Below are positions 8,205 to 17,608 of a DNA stretch of 64,000 bases, in pieces. How positions within the stretch are numbered: position 1 is the stretch's first letter; each line of letters opens with the position of its first letter. Source of the stretch: Klebsiella ornithinolytica NBRC 105727 = ATCC 31898 (GTDB taxonomy: Bacteria > Pseudomonadota > Gammaproteobacteria > Enterobacterales > Enterobacteriaceae); assembly GCF_001598295.1 (NCBI RefSeq), contig NZ_BCYR01000001.1, forward strand, positions 62,001-126,000. Direction: 5' to 3'. The position numbers and the translations under genes are program-made. Under the pieces are notes generated by a model that was given only the letters and a program-made list of their open reading frames with translations, made no database searches and had not been told where the DNA came from.

Positions 8205-8765
8205 CTAGCGCCGGGTGTTCTTCGCCCGGGTCCGTGCCGTTTTTTTCTCCTCCTGAGTAGCCTGAACCGCCGACTCATTCTGAGGTTCAGCCTCTGCGCC
8301 CACCGGCTGAACCAGCGCCGGGTCAGGTTCCGCCGCCAGCGACGCCGGCAACTCAACGCCCGGGCTCTCCTCAAAAGCCAGGCAGGAGGCGGACTGTGCG
8401 GGAGACGTAATATTGACCACCGCTATCGTCGCGTCAGGAACTTCCGCGGCGGCAGGCGCTGTCGGTTCAGGAGGCGTGCCGCACGTTTGTGATGAGGCAA
8501 TCAGGCTATCAATCCCGGTTGCGGTACGCGCAATGACTTTCCAGGCGTAGACCTGCCCGACCCGGCTAGCGGCGGCAACCCCGGCGGAGACGGCGGCGTT
8601 CATGGCGCCAACCTCACCGGTTAATTTGATGGTCACCAGCCCGCTGCCCTTGGTCAGCTCATAGCCAACCAGTTCGACATTCGCCGATTTTATTGCGGCA
8701 TCAGCGGCCTCTACCGCCACCGTTAAGCCAACGGTTTCAATTAAGCCTAAGCTCTGCCCGGACAT
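8205..8765 (-). CDS. BMC-H shell protein with long C-terminal tail
   Basis: 186 residues. Residues 1-90 are a standard hexameric BMC domain (SLGLIETVGLTVAVEAADAA, then the KLTGEVGAMNAAVSAG helix region). The remaining 95 residues are low-complexity, rich in Pro, Ala, Glu and Val, and end in a basic stretch (KKTARTRAKNTRR). PduK-type shell proteins also carry a C-terminal extension, but no obvious FeS cysteine cluster is visible here. The basic tail could contact acidic cargo, other shell faces or a positioning factor; that is inference. It is 12 bases downstream of the SAM synthetase gene and is transcribed towards the main operon. Confidence 0.88.
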   Translation of the reverse strand: MSGQSLGLIETVGLTVAVEAADAAIKSANVELVGYELTKGSGLVTIKLTGEVGAMNAAVSAGVAAASRVGQVYAWKVIARTATGIDSLIASSQTCGTPPEPTAPAAAEVPDATIAVVNITSPAQSASCLAFEESPGVELPASLAAEPDPALVQPVGAEAEPQNESAVQATQEEKKTARTRAKNTRR

Positions 8766-8777
8766 ATCTCTCTCCTG

Positions 8778-10001
8778 TTATTTTTCATGCAAGGGGGTAC
8801 ACACCGACGCGCACAGCTGACCGGCGGCATCGTCACGCAACCGCGGCGCCTTATCAGTGCGTTCCCAGGGGAAGACTTCCCGACCAAAATGGCCGTAGCA
8901 GGCCGTCTGGCGATAGCGCGGCGCCAGCAAATCAAGCTGGCGGATAATGCCATAAACGCTGAGGTCAAAATGACGGTCGACCAGCTGCGTCAGCTGGTTC
9001 GCCGACAGACGGGAAGTCCCAAAAGTATTGATGGCGACCGAAACCGGTCGGGAAAGGCCGATGGCCCAGGCCAGCTGGACTTCGCATCGCGTCGCCAGCC
9101 CGGCGGCAACGATATTTTTTGCCACGTAGCGCGCGGCATAGGCCGCCGAACGATCGACCTTCGACGGATCTTTACCGGAAAACGCCCCGCCGCCGTGGCG
9201 CGCTGCGCCGCCATAGGTATCGACAATGATTTTGCGCCCGGTCAGGCCGCAATCCGCAGCGGGCCCACCGTTGATAAACGGCCCCGCTGGATTAATCAGC
9301 AGCCGGGTAGCGGGGGTCAGCCAGCGTGCCGGAATAACCGGTTTAATCATCTCTTCCATCACCGCTTCCCGCAGCGTCGCCAGCGGAAGGTCGGCGCGAT
9401 GCTGCGTGGAGACCACGATGGTGTCAGCATAATGGATCCGTCCGCCGCCATAACGCAGCGTCACCTGGCTCTTGGCATCCGGTAATAGCCCATCCAGCTG
9501 GCGCGTTTTACGCAGCTGCGCCTGGCGCGCCATCAGCCGATGGGCGTAGAGAACAGGAGCAGGCATGAGCTGCGGCGTTTCATCGCACGCATAGCCGAAG
9601 GTTATTCCCTGATCGCCGGCCCCCAGCGAGGCCGGATCGCGAGCGCGGATCCCGTTAGCAATATCGTCAGATTGCCGGCCCAGCATGCTGATAACCGCAC
9701 AGGTTGCGCCATCAAAGCCTTTCGATGAATGGTCGTAGCCGACAGATTTCACCGTCGCCCGCACAATCTGCTCAAGATCGATACAGGCATCGGTCGATAT
9801 CTCCCCGGCCACAATCACCGCCCCGGTTTTGACCAGGCACTCGCAGGCCACTTTGGCCCACGGATCTTTGAGTAAACAGGCATCGAGAATGGCGTCAGAA
9901 ATCTGGTCCGCCATCTTATCCGGATGCCCTTCGGCAACGGATTCAGAAGTAAAGAGGTATTCATCCACGGCAGCGCCACTGTATAAAGAATCGTGTCCCA
10001 T
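8778..10001 (-). CDS. Second S-adenosylmethionine synthetase in the BMC locus
   Basis: 407-residue MetK homologue making SAM from methionine and ATP. It keeps [36 protein letters not shown] and [20 protein letters not shown], so the active site looks intact. It is longer than E. coli MetK (384), with about 13 extra N-terminal residues and a C-terminal tail ending CTPLHEK. It deviates at GGPAADCG, where MetK has GGPMGDCG. Divergence from a housekeeping MetK and its place next to shell genes argue for a dedicated paralogue feeding the radical SAM activase. The start at 10001 has only a weak ribosome site. Confidence 0.9.
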   Translation of the reverse strand: MGHDSLYSGAAVDEYLFTSESVAEGHPDKMADQISDAILDACLLKDPWAKVACECLVKTGAVIVAGEISTDACIDLEQIVRATVKSVGYDHSSKGFDGATCAVISMLGRQSDDIANGIRARDPASLGAGDQGITFGYACDETPQLMPAPVLYAHRLMARQAQLRKTRQLDGLLPDAKSQVTLRYGGGRIHYADTIVVSTQHRADLPLATLREAVMEEMIKPVIPARWLTPATRLLINPAGPFINGGPAADCGLTGRKIIVDTYGGAARHGGGAFSGKDPSKVDRSAAYAARYVAKNIVAAGLATRCEVQLAWAIGLSRPVSVAINTFGTSRLSANQLTQLVDRHFDLSVYGIIRQLDLLAPRYRQTACYGHFGREVFPWERTDKAPRLRDDAAGQLCASVCTPLHEK

Positions 10002-10101
10002 CTTAGCGGCGCGCGGCGCGGCGACGAGTAAACAATCTTGCCGGGATAGCGGACTTTCTTGCGCTTACGCTGGGGCAAGCGCAAAAAAGACCGGGTGACA
10101 A

Positions 10102-11160
10102 TCAGCCCGCCTCGGGCAAGGCGATACGGCGATAATCGGATGGCGCAATGCTGGTCTCTTTCTTGAAGATCCGACAAAAATAGTTCGCATCCTGCCAGGA
10201 GAGTTCCAGCGCAATAGTATTCACTTTGAGATCGCTGTAGTGCAGAAGAGATTTGGCGATATTGATTTTTCGGCTGGTAATGTAACTGGAGAACCCGCTG
10301 CCGGTACTCTTTTTAAACGCCCGACTCAGATAGCACGGACTGACGAAGGACTCCGCGGCAATATCATCCAGCGTCATGTTGTTAAGCATGTTTTTTTCAA
10401 TATGGAAACGGGCTCTGGCGACAAAATCCATGCTGCCGCTGGCGCTTTTAAACAGCTGCTCAAAGATCGCGTGGCTGAGATTGAATAACCCTACCATCAC
10501 CGGCCAGTAGCGGCCGGTGCCCAGACCGTGCTGATGAATGCTATGGATCAGATCGCTATTTTTTTGCCGACACGGGATATATTTATCGCCGAGCCCGGCA
10601 AGATGCTGCTGGAGCAATTCCAGGACATCGGTCAGCCTTTTCGCCCCATCGTTATCAGACATGTGTTGCGCGCAGGCCGCATCAAGAATACCGAACAACC
10701 AGGTGTGCCAGCCGGGATAATCACAGTTGCCCATCAGATCGCTTATCGTCTGCCGCTGCTCCCGCGTCGCGACAGCCCCCTGTTCATCCACCAGCAAGGT
10801 TTTGCGGATCGTATCGCTGAGAATACTCTGCTTAACCGGTTTTAGCAGATAGTCATCCACTTTCAGGCTCAGCATATGGCGCACAATGTCAAAGTCGTCG
10901 TTTGCCGTCGTGACGATCACTTTGGTTTGCGTGTTTTTCTGCTTGAGATACTCAATAACCTGATTGCCATTGGGCAGCGGAATGTTGATATCCACCAGCA
11001 TCATATCGATTTGATTCAGTTCATCGATAAGCTGAATAGCCTTTTTCCCCGTCGATGCCTCATGAATGACAGAATTCTCCACGCAGCGAGAGACGATCCG
11101 CTTGAGCGATTCCGACTCAATATACTCATCTTCGACAATAACAATGTTATACATTCTCAC
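10102..11160 (-). CDS. Response regulator with AraC-type DNA-binding domain
   Basis: 352 residues. Residues 3-120 form a receiver domain with acidic pocket VEDE, phospho-acceptor Asp in MMLVDINIP and the Lys of LLKPVK. The last 100 residues (from about 250) are an AraC-family double helix-turn-helix ([22 protein letters not shown], then a second HTH ending APSDYRR). Its start overlaps the stop of the histidine kinase gene by 4 bases (ATGA), so the two are translationally coupled. It would activate the BMC operon when its PocR-domain partner senses ligand. The target promoter lies outside the window or upstream of the visible operon. Confidence 0.92.
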   Translation of the reverse strand: MRMYNIVIVEDEYIESESLKRIVSRCVENSVIHEASTGKKAIQLIDELNQIDMMLVDINIPLPNGNQVIEYLKQKNTQTKVIVTTANDDFDIVRHMLSLKVDDYLLKPVKQSILSDTIRKTLLVDEQGAVATREQRQTISDLMGNCDYPGWHTWLFGILDAACAQHMSDNDGAKRLTDVLELLQQHLAGLGDKYIPCRQKNSDLIHSIHQHGLGTGRYWPVMVGLFNLSHAIFEQLFKSASGSMDFVARARFHIEKNMLNNMTLDDIAAESFVSPCYLSRAFKKSTGSGFSSYITSRKINIAKSLLHYSDLKVNTIALELSWQDANYFCRIFKKETSIAPSDYRRIALPEAG

Positions 11161-12398
11161 ACTCCAGACTCAGCTGGCGCCATCGGGAACCGGAGTTTTA
11201 CCGTGGTGCCGAGCATCGGCTTATGGGGACTGGCAATCTGCAAACCATAGCTTTCACCAAATAACAGCTGCAGGCGATTGTTGATATTATTAATGCCGAT
11301 CCCGCCTTTCTGTCGATTCTGGTTGCCAGAGAGAATATGTTCAATATCCTCGGGTGAAATGCCATCTCCGTTATCGGCTATCTCGATAATGACATCTTTA
11401 CCATCATCGGTAGCCCGGAGAATGATGTGGCTTTTGGTTTCACGCGGCTCGACAACATAATTAAAAAAGTTCTCCACCAGCGGCTGAAGAATTAAAAAAG
11501 GACAAACCGTTTCATTATATTTTTCAGGAATATCGCAAACATAGTCAAAACGTTCATTCATTCTGACTTTTTGAATGGCCATATAGCAATTGACATAATT
11601 CATTTCGCGGCCAAGGGTAATCAGACCATTATTATTTTTGCGCAGTAAATAGCGCATCATATCGGAAAAGTCATGCACCATCGTTTCCGTACGGCTGGCA
11701 TCTTCGAGAAACGCCAGCCGACCGATCGTATTCAGCACATTAAACAAAAAGTGGGGGTTAATCTGGTAAGACAGCGCCTTGAACTCGGCCTCATGTAATG
11801 AACGTTCGATCTCCACGCGTTTACGCAGTTCGCTGGTTAGCTCCTGCTCTTTTTGCCGCAGCTCACGCTGGATGTTGTTGGCATGGGCCTGCTCGACCAG
11901 ATAAGAGGCAACGTGCAGCAGCGTGTAGGCCGTCGATTCAAAGCGATCGTAGGGCATCCGCGGCGTATTTTCATGCAGATTGATAAGCCAGGGATTCTCT
12001 TGCCACAGATGATTATTGTCGAGGATATAGGGGATCGTTTGCTCTTTCTCCGCCTCGACCTTGACCTGCCCTGAAATAAACGCGCCGAGGTAATGACCAT
12101 TAATCATAATGGGTACCGCAAATTCGACAAAACCGCAGTAGCAGCGATAGACCACCGGTTCGCCGGCGAGCATTGCCGCCCGCCCTCCGGCGCTGTCGCT
12201 GTCATAGCAGTGGCGGGCCAGGGTGGCATTCATTCTTGATCGGGCGCAAAAATCAGAGAAACCGCTCGCCTGGGTGACCGGAATACCGTCCTGGTCGACC
12301 ACCACCAGCGCAATCATCATCGATTGACTAAAATTGTCCTGCAGCGTTTGCAAACGGTCAACATCAAGAAATTCGTGTAATTTGTATTTATTTTTCAT
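11157..12398 (-). CDS. PocR-domain sensor histidine kinase (LytS-type kinase)
   Basis: 413-residue sensor. Residues 7-170 match the PocR ligand-binding domain ([19 protein letters not shown], then conserved Cys residues in HCYDSD and YRCYCG). A coiled-coil linker ([19 protein letters not shown]) leads to a His_kinase domain with [12 protein letters not shown] and an HATPase domain with EIADNGDGI and [12 protein letters not shown]. No membrane segment is seen, so it senses a cytoplasmic ligand, plausibly propanediol or glycerol. The frame begins at a GTG at 12410, but the ATG at 12398 is better spaced from TTGAGG. Phosphotransfer to the AraC-type regulator is expected. Confidence 0.92.
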   Translation of the reverse strand: MKNKYKLHEFLDVDRLQTLQDNFSQSMMIALVVVDQDGIPVTQASGFSDFCARSRMNATLARHCYDSDSAGGRAAMLAGEPVVYRCYCGFVEFAVPIMINGHYLGAFISGQVKVEAEKEQTIPYILDNNHLWQENPWLINLHENTPRMPYDRFESTAYTLLHVASYLVEQAHANNIQRELRQKEQELTSELRKRVEIERSLHEAEFKALSYQINPHFLFNVLNTIGRLAFLEDASRTETMVHDFSDMMRYLLRKNNNGLITLGREMNYVNCYMAIQKVRMNERFDYVCDIPEKYNETVCPFLILQPLVENFFNYVVEPRETKSHIILRATDDGKDVIIEIADNGDGISPEDIEHILSGNQNRQKGGIGINNINNRLQLLFGESYGLQIASPHKPMLGTTVKLRFPMAPAESGV

Positions 12399-12457
12399 GA
12401 TATCCACCACCTCAAGTCAAATGCCGCTAAACCATACCCTATTTAGCATTTTAAAAT

Positions 12458-12473
12458 GATGAAACCGCTCACA
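12458..12473. promoter_or_regulatory. Possible CRP-like site upstream of the sensor kinase
   Basis: GATGA-N6-TCACA matches the CRP palindrome fully in the right half and 3 of 5 in the left, 60 bases upstream of the kinase start. The adjacent 12480-12600 stretch is AT-rich and promoter-like. Carbon-catabolite control of the BMC regulators would fit, but the site is weak. Confidence 0.35.
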
Positions 12474-12686
12474 AACAAAAAATGAGTTGTATGAGAATTG
12501 TTAATGTGGTGATTACGTTGCTTCTGTTTTTATTATATTAATTAACATTCATCGGCATGCGATAATATAACCCGGGCACAACGATGGCCAAATAAAAGAG
12601 AGGCACTCACTAACCGGCTACTGTTCAGACGATTAAATTGAACAGCGCTATGAAATTGTTCTTTTGCGAATATCCGCTATTGATGA

Positions 12687-12722
12687 CCGTAAAATCCCAT
12701 GCCGCGGCGTGGGATTTTACGG
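12687..12722. terminator. Long bidirectional hairpin between the catabolic island and the BMC regulators
   Basis: CCGTAAAATCCCAT pairs with its complement ending GGGATTTTACGG around the palindrome GCCGCGGC, giving a nearly continuous 18-bp stem with one G-T pair. AAAA and TTTT flank the GC core on both sides, as in bidirectional terminators. It insulates the oxygenase gene from the kinase gene on the same strand. Confidence 0.75.
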
Positions 12723-12769
12723 GATGCCCGTTTCAGAAAAAGCCGCGCAACGCCAGCCGTCGGGAAAGC

Positions 12770-13759
12770 CTATCCTTTGGCAAAATTGGCCTGGATACGC
12801 TGCTGCAGATAGGCCTCTGCGGTAATCGGCGGGTATTTCGCCTGCGGCCCGAGGATCTCGACATCTTTATTGGCCTGACAGAAAAACGCCAGGCTATAGC
12901 GCGGTCCCTGATACTCATGGGCAAGCGGGCTTCTCACGCGGTGGAAGTTCGAGGGGAGCTGGTCGTCGCTCCAGCGCATCAGCATATCGCCGATATTACA
13001 GGTGATCACCTCCTCGCGAGACTCAATGCTGGTCCACTGCTGGCTCTCGCGGTCCTTACCCGGACACACCTGCAGCCCGCCCTGCCCCGGACGCTGGAAC
13101 AACAGCGTCAGGCAGTCAAAATCCGTATGGGCGCCGGCGCGCCACATCCCCTGCTGCGCCCGCTCGCTGGCGTAGTAGTGCAGCATACGCAATGTGCTCT
13201 GGTAGGTCTCACGATCCGGATCGTGAGCGGTGGTGAAAAACGACTCCGCAAATCCCAGCTTAAGGGCAAAGCATGACAGCAGCTTCATCCCCAGCTGCCA
13301 GCACCGGGATTCAAACTCCAGCATCGTCTTTCTGAACGCCGGGAGCTGCTGGTCGCTGGGCCACAGCCCCGCCATCAGCGGACGGGTAATCTGGTACGAC
13401 TCTTTTTGATCCGGGGTCTTCGTCGATGGCCGGACCTGCGCCTTGCTTTCCCAACCGGCATTGCGGGCCAGCGGATACTGCCCTTTCACCTCATCGGGCA
13501 GGGCGAAAAACGCCTCGGTCATGCTGAATGCCTGGCGAATTTCCGCCAGCGGAATACCGTGATGACTGACCTGAAAGAAGCCAATATCCACTGCCGCCTC
13601 CCATAGCCGATCGGCAATCTCACTTTTCCTCTCCTCAAAATTTGAGAGATCGATACAGCGCACTTCGCGGGTAAACGTCTCTTCCCCCGGCGCGCCCATC
13701 AGCGCCTCTTTCTCCAGTTCCTGTAATGCATAGCCCTGATTTTGAACAGATTGCGTCAT
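12770..13759 (-). CDS. 2-oxoglutarate/Fe(II) dioxygenase, isopenicillin N synthase-like
   Basis: 329-residue oxygenase. The N-terminal DIOX_N part spans about residues 33-150 (REVRCIDLSNFEER, IGFFQVSHHGIP). The jelly-roll core has the iron ligands AHTDFD and NFHRVRSP and the oxoglutarate-binding RYSLAFF. Enzymes of this group hydroxylate, demethylate or cyclise small molecules, including purines and pyrimidines. It is the last gene of a three-gene minus-strand operon with an amidohydrolase and a binding protein, 21 bases after the amidohydrolase. It likely oxidises the imported heterocycle or a deaminated product; the substrate is unknown. Confidence 0.88.
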   Translation of the reverse strand: MTQSVQNQGYALQELEKEALMGAPGEETFTREVRCIDLSNFEERKSEIADRLWEAAVDIGFFQVSHHGIPLAEIRQAFSMTEAFFALPDEVKGQYPLARNAGWESKAQVRPSTKTPDQKESYQITRPLMAGLWPSDQQLPAFRKTMLEFESRCWQLGMKLLSCFALKLGFAESFFTTAHDPDRETYQSTLRMLHYYASERAQQGMWRAGAHTDFDCLTLLFQRPGQGGLQVCPGKDRESQQWTSIESREEVITCNIGDMLMRWSDDQLPSNFHRVRSPLAHEYQGPRYSLAFFCQANKDVEILGPQAKYPPITAEAYLQQRIQANFAKG

Positions 13760-13780
13760 TATGATTGTCCTGTATTGGGT

Positions 13781-15199
13781 TTAAACAGCCGCCCGCTGTT
13801 GTAGGGTTCGTACCGCCGCCAGCGCGTCGCGACGCATGGCGTCAAGATCCACGCCGGGGATCACATCCTCCTCAACGATCGGCCGGCCATTGAGCAGCAG
13901 CGATTTCAGGGAGGCCCGACCGCCGCAGGCCACCGGGCCAATCGCGATATCGTGCAGCCCGAAGTAGCGCGGATCGTCGAGGCGATAAATCGCTAAATCC
14001 GCCTGCATCCCGACGCTGATGGTGCCGCACTGCGGCAAGCCGAGGATGTGTGCGCCGCCCGCGCTTCCCCAGCGCACCACATCCTCCACCGTGGCGGCGT
14101 CAGCACCGCCCTCAAAGGTGCCGCCAGCGTAGCGCGGCTGCGCCAGCATGCCCTTACGCGCTCGTTGCAACAGCCATGCAGCATGGGCTTCGCTTTGCAT
14201 ATCCGCCGCTTCATTGGAGGCGGCGCCGTCCACGCCCAGCGATACCGGCACCCCGGCCTTTTCCAGCGCCAGCAAATCCGCGATCCCGCTTCCCAACCGC
14301 CCGTTGCTTTGCGGACAATGGGCGATGCCGGTGCCGGTTTGCCCAAGTAGCGCGATCTCTTCCGGCAGCAGCTTCACCAGATGAGCAAACCACACGTCAT
14401 TTCCCAGCCAGTCGTGTTCGGCGCAGAACTGGACCGGCGTCATCGCGAACTTCTCCCGCGCGGCATCCAGATAATCCACGGTTTCCGACAAATGGCTGTG
14501 CAGCCGAATGCCCAGGTGACGAGCCAGTTTGGCCATCTCCCGCAGCTGAGCGCCCGGTGCAGAATGCAGCACGGTGGTGGGCGCCATCACTACCCTCCGC
14601 AGGGAACCGGCGTCAGGGCGGTGATAGCGTTTGACTAGCCGTTCAATATCCGCCATATAGCCATCGAAGGTTTCAGGACGCAGCGCGACCGGCAGATCCT
14701 GCTCAACGGCCCGCCCCTGGGTTGCGCCTCCGCGACACAGAACAATGCGCATGCCCAGCGCCTCGCCTTCGCTAAATACAATCTCCGAGGTATCGAAGGG
14801 CATATCGGGCCAGTATAAATAGTTGTGATCCGCGACGGTGGCGCATCCCGATCGCAGCAGCTCCACCAGCCCGACGCGTACCGCCAGACGGAAAGTGTGC
14901 TCATCGAACGCGGCGCGAAACCGGTACGGCGTGGCGCTCAGCCATGCCGTCAGGCTCTGATTCAGCCCCTGAGGCTCGCCCTTTAACAGCGACTGGAACA
15001 GATGGTGATGCGTATTCACCCATGCCGGATAGACCACGCAGTCCCGGGCATCGATCTGTCGCTCCTCCGGCAGCGCCGCCAGCGAACCGATGGCGGCGAT
15101 AACGCCATCGTGGATACGGATATCCGGCCCGGCCAGCCGCGCGGCATCCCCCGGGAGACCGCTGAGAATGGCATGCGCGTTTTTAATCACTAATGACAT
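13781..15199 (-). CDS. Amidohydrolase, 8-oxoguanine deaminase / AtzA-TrzA family
   Basis: 472-residue metal-dependent hydrolase. It has the THHHLFQSLLK metal site (after YPAWVN), the TTVLHSAP strand, HSHLSET, FAHLV and the terminal metal Asp in SLGVDGAASNE. This layout matches cytosine/guanine-type deaminases of subtype III, and NTHHHLFQ with the DHNYLYWP segment is most like bacterial 8-oxoguanine or isocytosine deaminases. It would remove an exocyclic amine from a purine- or pyrimidine-like ring. A strong GAGGAG precedes the ATG. It is 11 bases after the binding protein gene. The actual substrate may be a modified or secondary heterocycle. Confidence 0.88.
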   Translation of the reverse strand: MSLVIKNAHAILSGLPGDAARLAGPDIRIHDGVIAAIGSLAALPEERQIDARDCVVYPAWVNTHHHLFQSLLKGEPQGLNQSLTAWLSATPYRFRAAFDEHTFRLAVRVGLVELLRSGCATVADHNYLYWPDMPFDTSEIVFSEGEALGMRIVLCRGGATQGRAVEQDLPVALRPETFDGYMADIERLVKRYHRPDAGSLRRVVMAPTTVLHSAPGAQLREMAKLARHLGIRLHSHLSETVDYLDAAREKFAMTPVQFCAEHDWLGNDVWFAHLVKLLPEEIALLGQTGTGIAHCPQSNGRLGSGIADLLALEKAGVPVSLGVDGAASNEAADMQSEAHAAWLLQRARKGMLAQPRYAGGTFEGGADAATVEDVVRWGSAGGAHILGLPQCGTISVGMQADLAIYRLDDPRYFGLHDIAIGPVACGGRASLKSLLLNGRPIVEEDVIPGVDLDAMRRDALAAVRTLQQRAAV

Positions 15200-15210
15200 A
15201 GCGTCACTCC

Positions 15211-16200
15211 TCAGGGTTTAATCTGCATAGTCTGCACAAACTCGGTGGTATAGGCCTGCTTCCAGTCGGTAGCGGTATCCAGCAGGTTGGCGCTGACCAT
15301 AAAATCACGGGTCTTCCGCCAGCGCGTTTCCGTCATCGTCCCCCAGCCCTCGCTGGCGGCGTCGCCGCCATCAATCAGATGATGCTGGCGGATTTGCGTG
15401 ACGGCCCAGGCCAGCAGATCGTCGGTCATTTTGGGGTTATCTTTTTTAATCAACGCATTTCCCGGGGCCGGGTTGTTCAGGTAGCTCACCCAGCCTTCCA
15501 TCGACGCGCGGACAAACTTTGCCAGCGCCGCGTTACGGTCGGCGATGGTTTCCGGACGGGCAATCAGAATGCCGCCGTAGGGGGGATAGCCGTGTTCGGA
15601 AAACAGGAAGAAGTTTGATTTCACCCCCGCCTTTTGCACCTGGAAAACCTCGGAACTGACGTAGGCTTGCTGGGCGACGTTGTCATCCGCGACAAAGGGT
15701 TGAATATTGAAGGTATAGGGTCGGGCCTGGGCATCATTCAGTTGATACTGCCCCTTCAGCCACGGCCACCACGTTGCCTGACCGGAGCTGGAGACCAGAA
15801 TGGTTTTCCCTTTCAGTCCCTCCAGTGAAGCGACATCGGTATGGGTCAGCAGTCCCTGGGGATCATACTGAAAGGGAGCAGCAATGGCTTTGGCCTGGAA
15901 TCCCCGCTGAATGCCTTCCAGCAGCTGCAGATCGTAGCCGATAATAACGTCCGCCCGTTTTGATAGCAGCAGCTGCATGCCGTTAACCTGGGGGCCTCCG
16001 GAGCGAATGTCGACCTCCAGGCCATATTTTTTGTAGATCCCCGTCGCCTGCGCCTGATAATAGCCGCCCTGCTCCGCCTGGGCGTACCAGGAGGTCAGCA
16101 AAACAATTTTCTCCTCGGCCTCAACGGCCAGAGACATACCGCTCAGGGCCACCAGACCCAGCACACGGTAGCCCCAGGGAGTGCGTGAACGTATTTTCAT
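15211..16200 (-). CDS. THI5/NMT1-like periplasmic binding protein (orphan paralogue)
   Basis: 329-residue solute-binding protein with a signal peptide ending near AVEAEEK. The LLTSWYAQAEQGGYYQAQATGIY segment is that of the NMT1/THI5 family, which binds pyrimidine-like compounds, nitrate/taurine-type ligands and related heterocycles. It is clearly paralogous to the binding protein at 21221-22204 (TSWYAQAEQGGYY against TNWYAQAEHGGFY). It has no ATPase or permease gene of its own. The frame opens 15 bases earlier, but those codons contain the AGGAGAGG ribosome site, so 16200 is the start. It probably feeds the ABC transporter encoded at 22201-23848. Confidence 0.88.
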   Translation of the reverse strand: MKIRSRTPWGYRVLGLVALSGMSLAVEAEEKIVLLTSWYAQAEQGGYYQAQATGIYKKYGLEVDIRSGGPQVNGMQLLLSKRADVIIGYDLQLLEGIQRGFQAKAIAAPFQYDPQGLLTHTDVASLEGLKGKTILVSSSGQATWWPWLKGQYQLNDAQARPYTFNIQPFVADDNVAQQAYVSSEVFQVQKAGVKSNFFLFSEHGYPPYGGILIARPETIADRNAALAKFVRASMEGWVSYLNNPAPGNALIKKDNPKMTDDLLAWAVTQIRQHHLIDGGDAASEGWGTMTETRWRKTRDFMVSANLLDTATDWKQAYTTEFVQTMQIKP

Positions 16201-16346
16201 TGCCCCTCTCCTCATAACGCCGGGAAAGAGGACGAGCGGACAACGGCTCAGCCTCCCACCCCGGTCAACGTTGAACCGCGAAATGGTTACTGAGCAATGT
16301 CCCGTACGGATAAATCGTACTGACCGCTTCTACTCATATTCCGTTA

Positions 16347-16362
16347 TACAAAAACGATGCCA
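16347..16362 (-). promoter_or_regulatory. Weak sigma-54-like promoter element
   Basis: On the minus strand the sequence TGGCATCGTTTTTGTA matches the sigma-54 consensus at the TGGCA (-24) block and the TTG of the -12 block, with correct 10-base spacing between the G pairs. The -12 GC is GT, a serious mismatch. It lies 147 bases upstream of the binding protein start. Confidence 0.3.
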
Positions 16363-16458
16363 GGTACGATCGGCATCCGTCATCTCACGACGCCCCCGCA
16401 GGAATGCGCTGTTCCAGCGACCCGCTTATGCAACCTTTGATTCATCAACACACAAAGC

Positions 16459-16473
16459 GCACCATAATAGTGC
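16459..16473. promoter_or_regulatory. NtrC-like enhancer palindrome
   Basis: GCACCA-TAA-TAGTGC matches the NtrC site GCACCA-N3-TGGTGC at 11 of 12 positions. It lies about 100 bases upstream of the sigma-54-like element and so has the usual enhancer spacing. Nitrogen control would suit a nitrogen-scavenging operon. Confidence 0.45.
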
Positions 16474-16500
16474 ATTAGTGGATTGTTTTAGTGCCGGGTA

Positions 16501-17400
16501 TCAAATCTGACTGAAGAGAATTTCCAGCTGCTTGAGCATCATGGAGGCAGCCAGCGACAGCTGCCGGGCGGGGGATACGCACAGCGCCAGCGTGAAGGGT
16601 TTAAGCTGCGGATCGGTCAACGGAATAAACGCCAGCTGGCCGGACTGAATCTCATCCAGAATATCAAGACGACACAAAATACCGATTCCCATCTGCTCTT
16701 TTATCAGGGTTCTTATCATATGAATGTTATTAGAAACAGCCACTTCCCTAACCTCATTGCCGCTGATATTCACCAGCGCTTCCACCGGCTCGCTGATCAT
16801 CAGCGGCGCGGAAGGAATGATAAACGGGTACTCGATGCACTGATTAAATCGTACGGTGCTGCGGCTTTCCAACGGGTGGCCTTTGGGCACCACGATCCCG
16901 ATATTCATTTCGGCAAAGGCCCGGACCTGCAGTTCGCGGGAACTTTGGGGGTTGAGCATGATACCAAAATCCGCCTCGCCCGAGATCAGCGCCTGCTGGA
17001 TGTTGATATTGTTCATGGTGGTTAATGTAAACGAAATGTTGGGGTAATGGTTATGCACCTCCTTCAGCATCGCCGAAAAGAAATGCCGGTTAATGGCATC
17101 GATAGTGGCGATGCGCACATGCCCGCGCCGCAGCCCGCGCAGGTCATCCAGCTGCTCGCACACCCGGGTAAAGTCCTTTTTCCAGTTATTTGCCGCGTGC
17201 AGGAGCAGCTCCCCGGCGGCCGTCAGGCGCAGTCCCGTCGGATGGCGCTCGAATAGCGGCATCGCCAGCTCATTTTCGACGCGCAAAATCTGACGATCGA
17301 TGGAAGACGCCGAGACATGCAGCGCCTCTGACGCTTTACGAAACGACCCCTGACGGGCCACTTCGGTGAAATACAGCAGAAAACGGGAGAATGCAAACAT
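16501..17400 (-). CDS. LysR-family regulator of the catabolic island
   Basis: 299 residues. The N-terminal winged HTH (FLLYFTEVARQGSFRKASEALHVSASSIDRQILRVENELAMPLFER) is followed by a periplasmic-binding-protein-like effector domain from about residue 92. The frame extends to 17481, but the ATG at 17400 starts the family-typical MFAFSRFL segment. It lies between the two operons of the island and is transcribed away from the plus-strand one. A palindrome at 17492-17505 in the divergent spacer is its most likely operator. Effector unknown; an intermediate of the pathway is expected. Confidence 0.9.
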   Translation of the reverse strand: MFAFSRFLLYFTEVARQGSFRKASEALHVSASSIDRQILRVENELAMPLFERHPTGLRLTAAGELLLHAANNWKKDFTRVCEQLDDLRGLRRGHVRIATIDAINRHFFSAMLKEVHNHYPNISFTLTTMNNINIQQALISGEADFGIMLNPQSSRELQVRAFAEMNIGIVVPKGHPLESRSTVRFNQCIEYPFIIPSAPLMISEPVEALVNISGNEVREVAVSNNIHMIRTLIKEQMGIGILCRLDILDEIQSGQLAFIPLTDPQLKPFTLALCVSPARQLSLAASMMLKQLEILFSQI

Positions 17401-17491
17401 GGTCTGGGTGCTCTCTTTTTTGCAACGGGTTGTGCGAATCAAAGCTCTGGACGCAACAGTTTTATCACAATACCGTAGCATTCATAGCGGA

Positions 17492-17505
17492 GAAACAATC
17501 GTTTC
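17492..17505. promoter_or_regulatory. Candidate operator in the lysR / reductase divergent spacer
   Basis: GAAACAATCGTTTC is a 5+4+5 perfect inverted repeat lying 92 bases from the LysR start and 104 bases from the reductase start. Position and symmetry fit a dimeric regulator site. It is not an exact T-N11-A LysR box, so assignment is tentative. Confidence 0.4.
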
Positions 17506-17608
17506 ACCAATTAACTCACCTGGCGGACAGCCTACGGCGCAGGGCATTTTCTCCCTTCGCTGACTCAGGCCGCCCTGCAGACAGCTTAATATGGGATGGT
17601 AAACGTTA

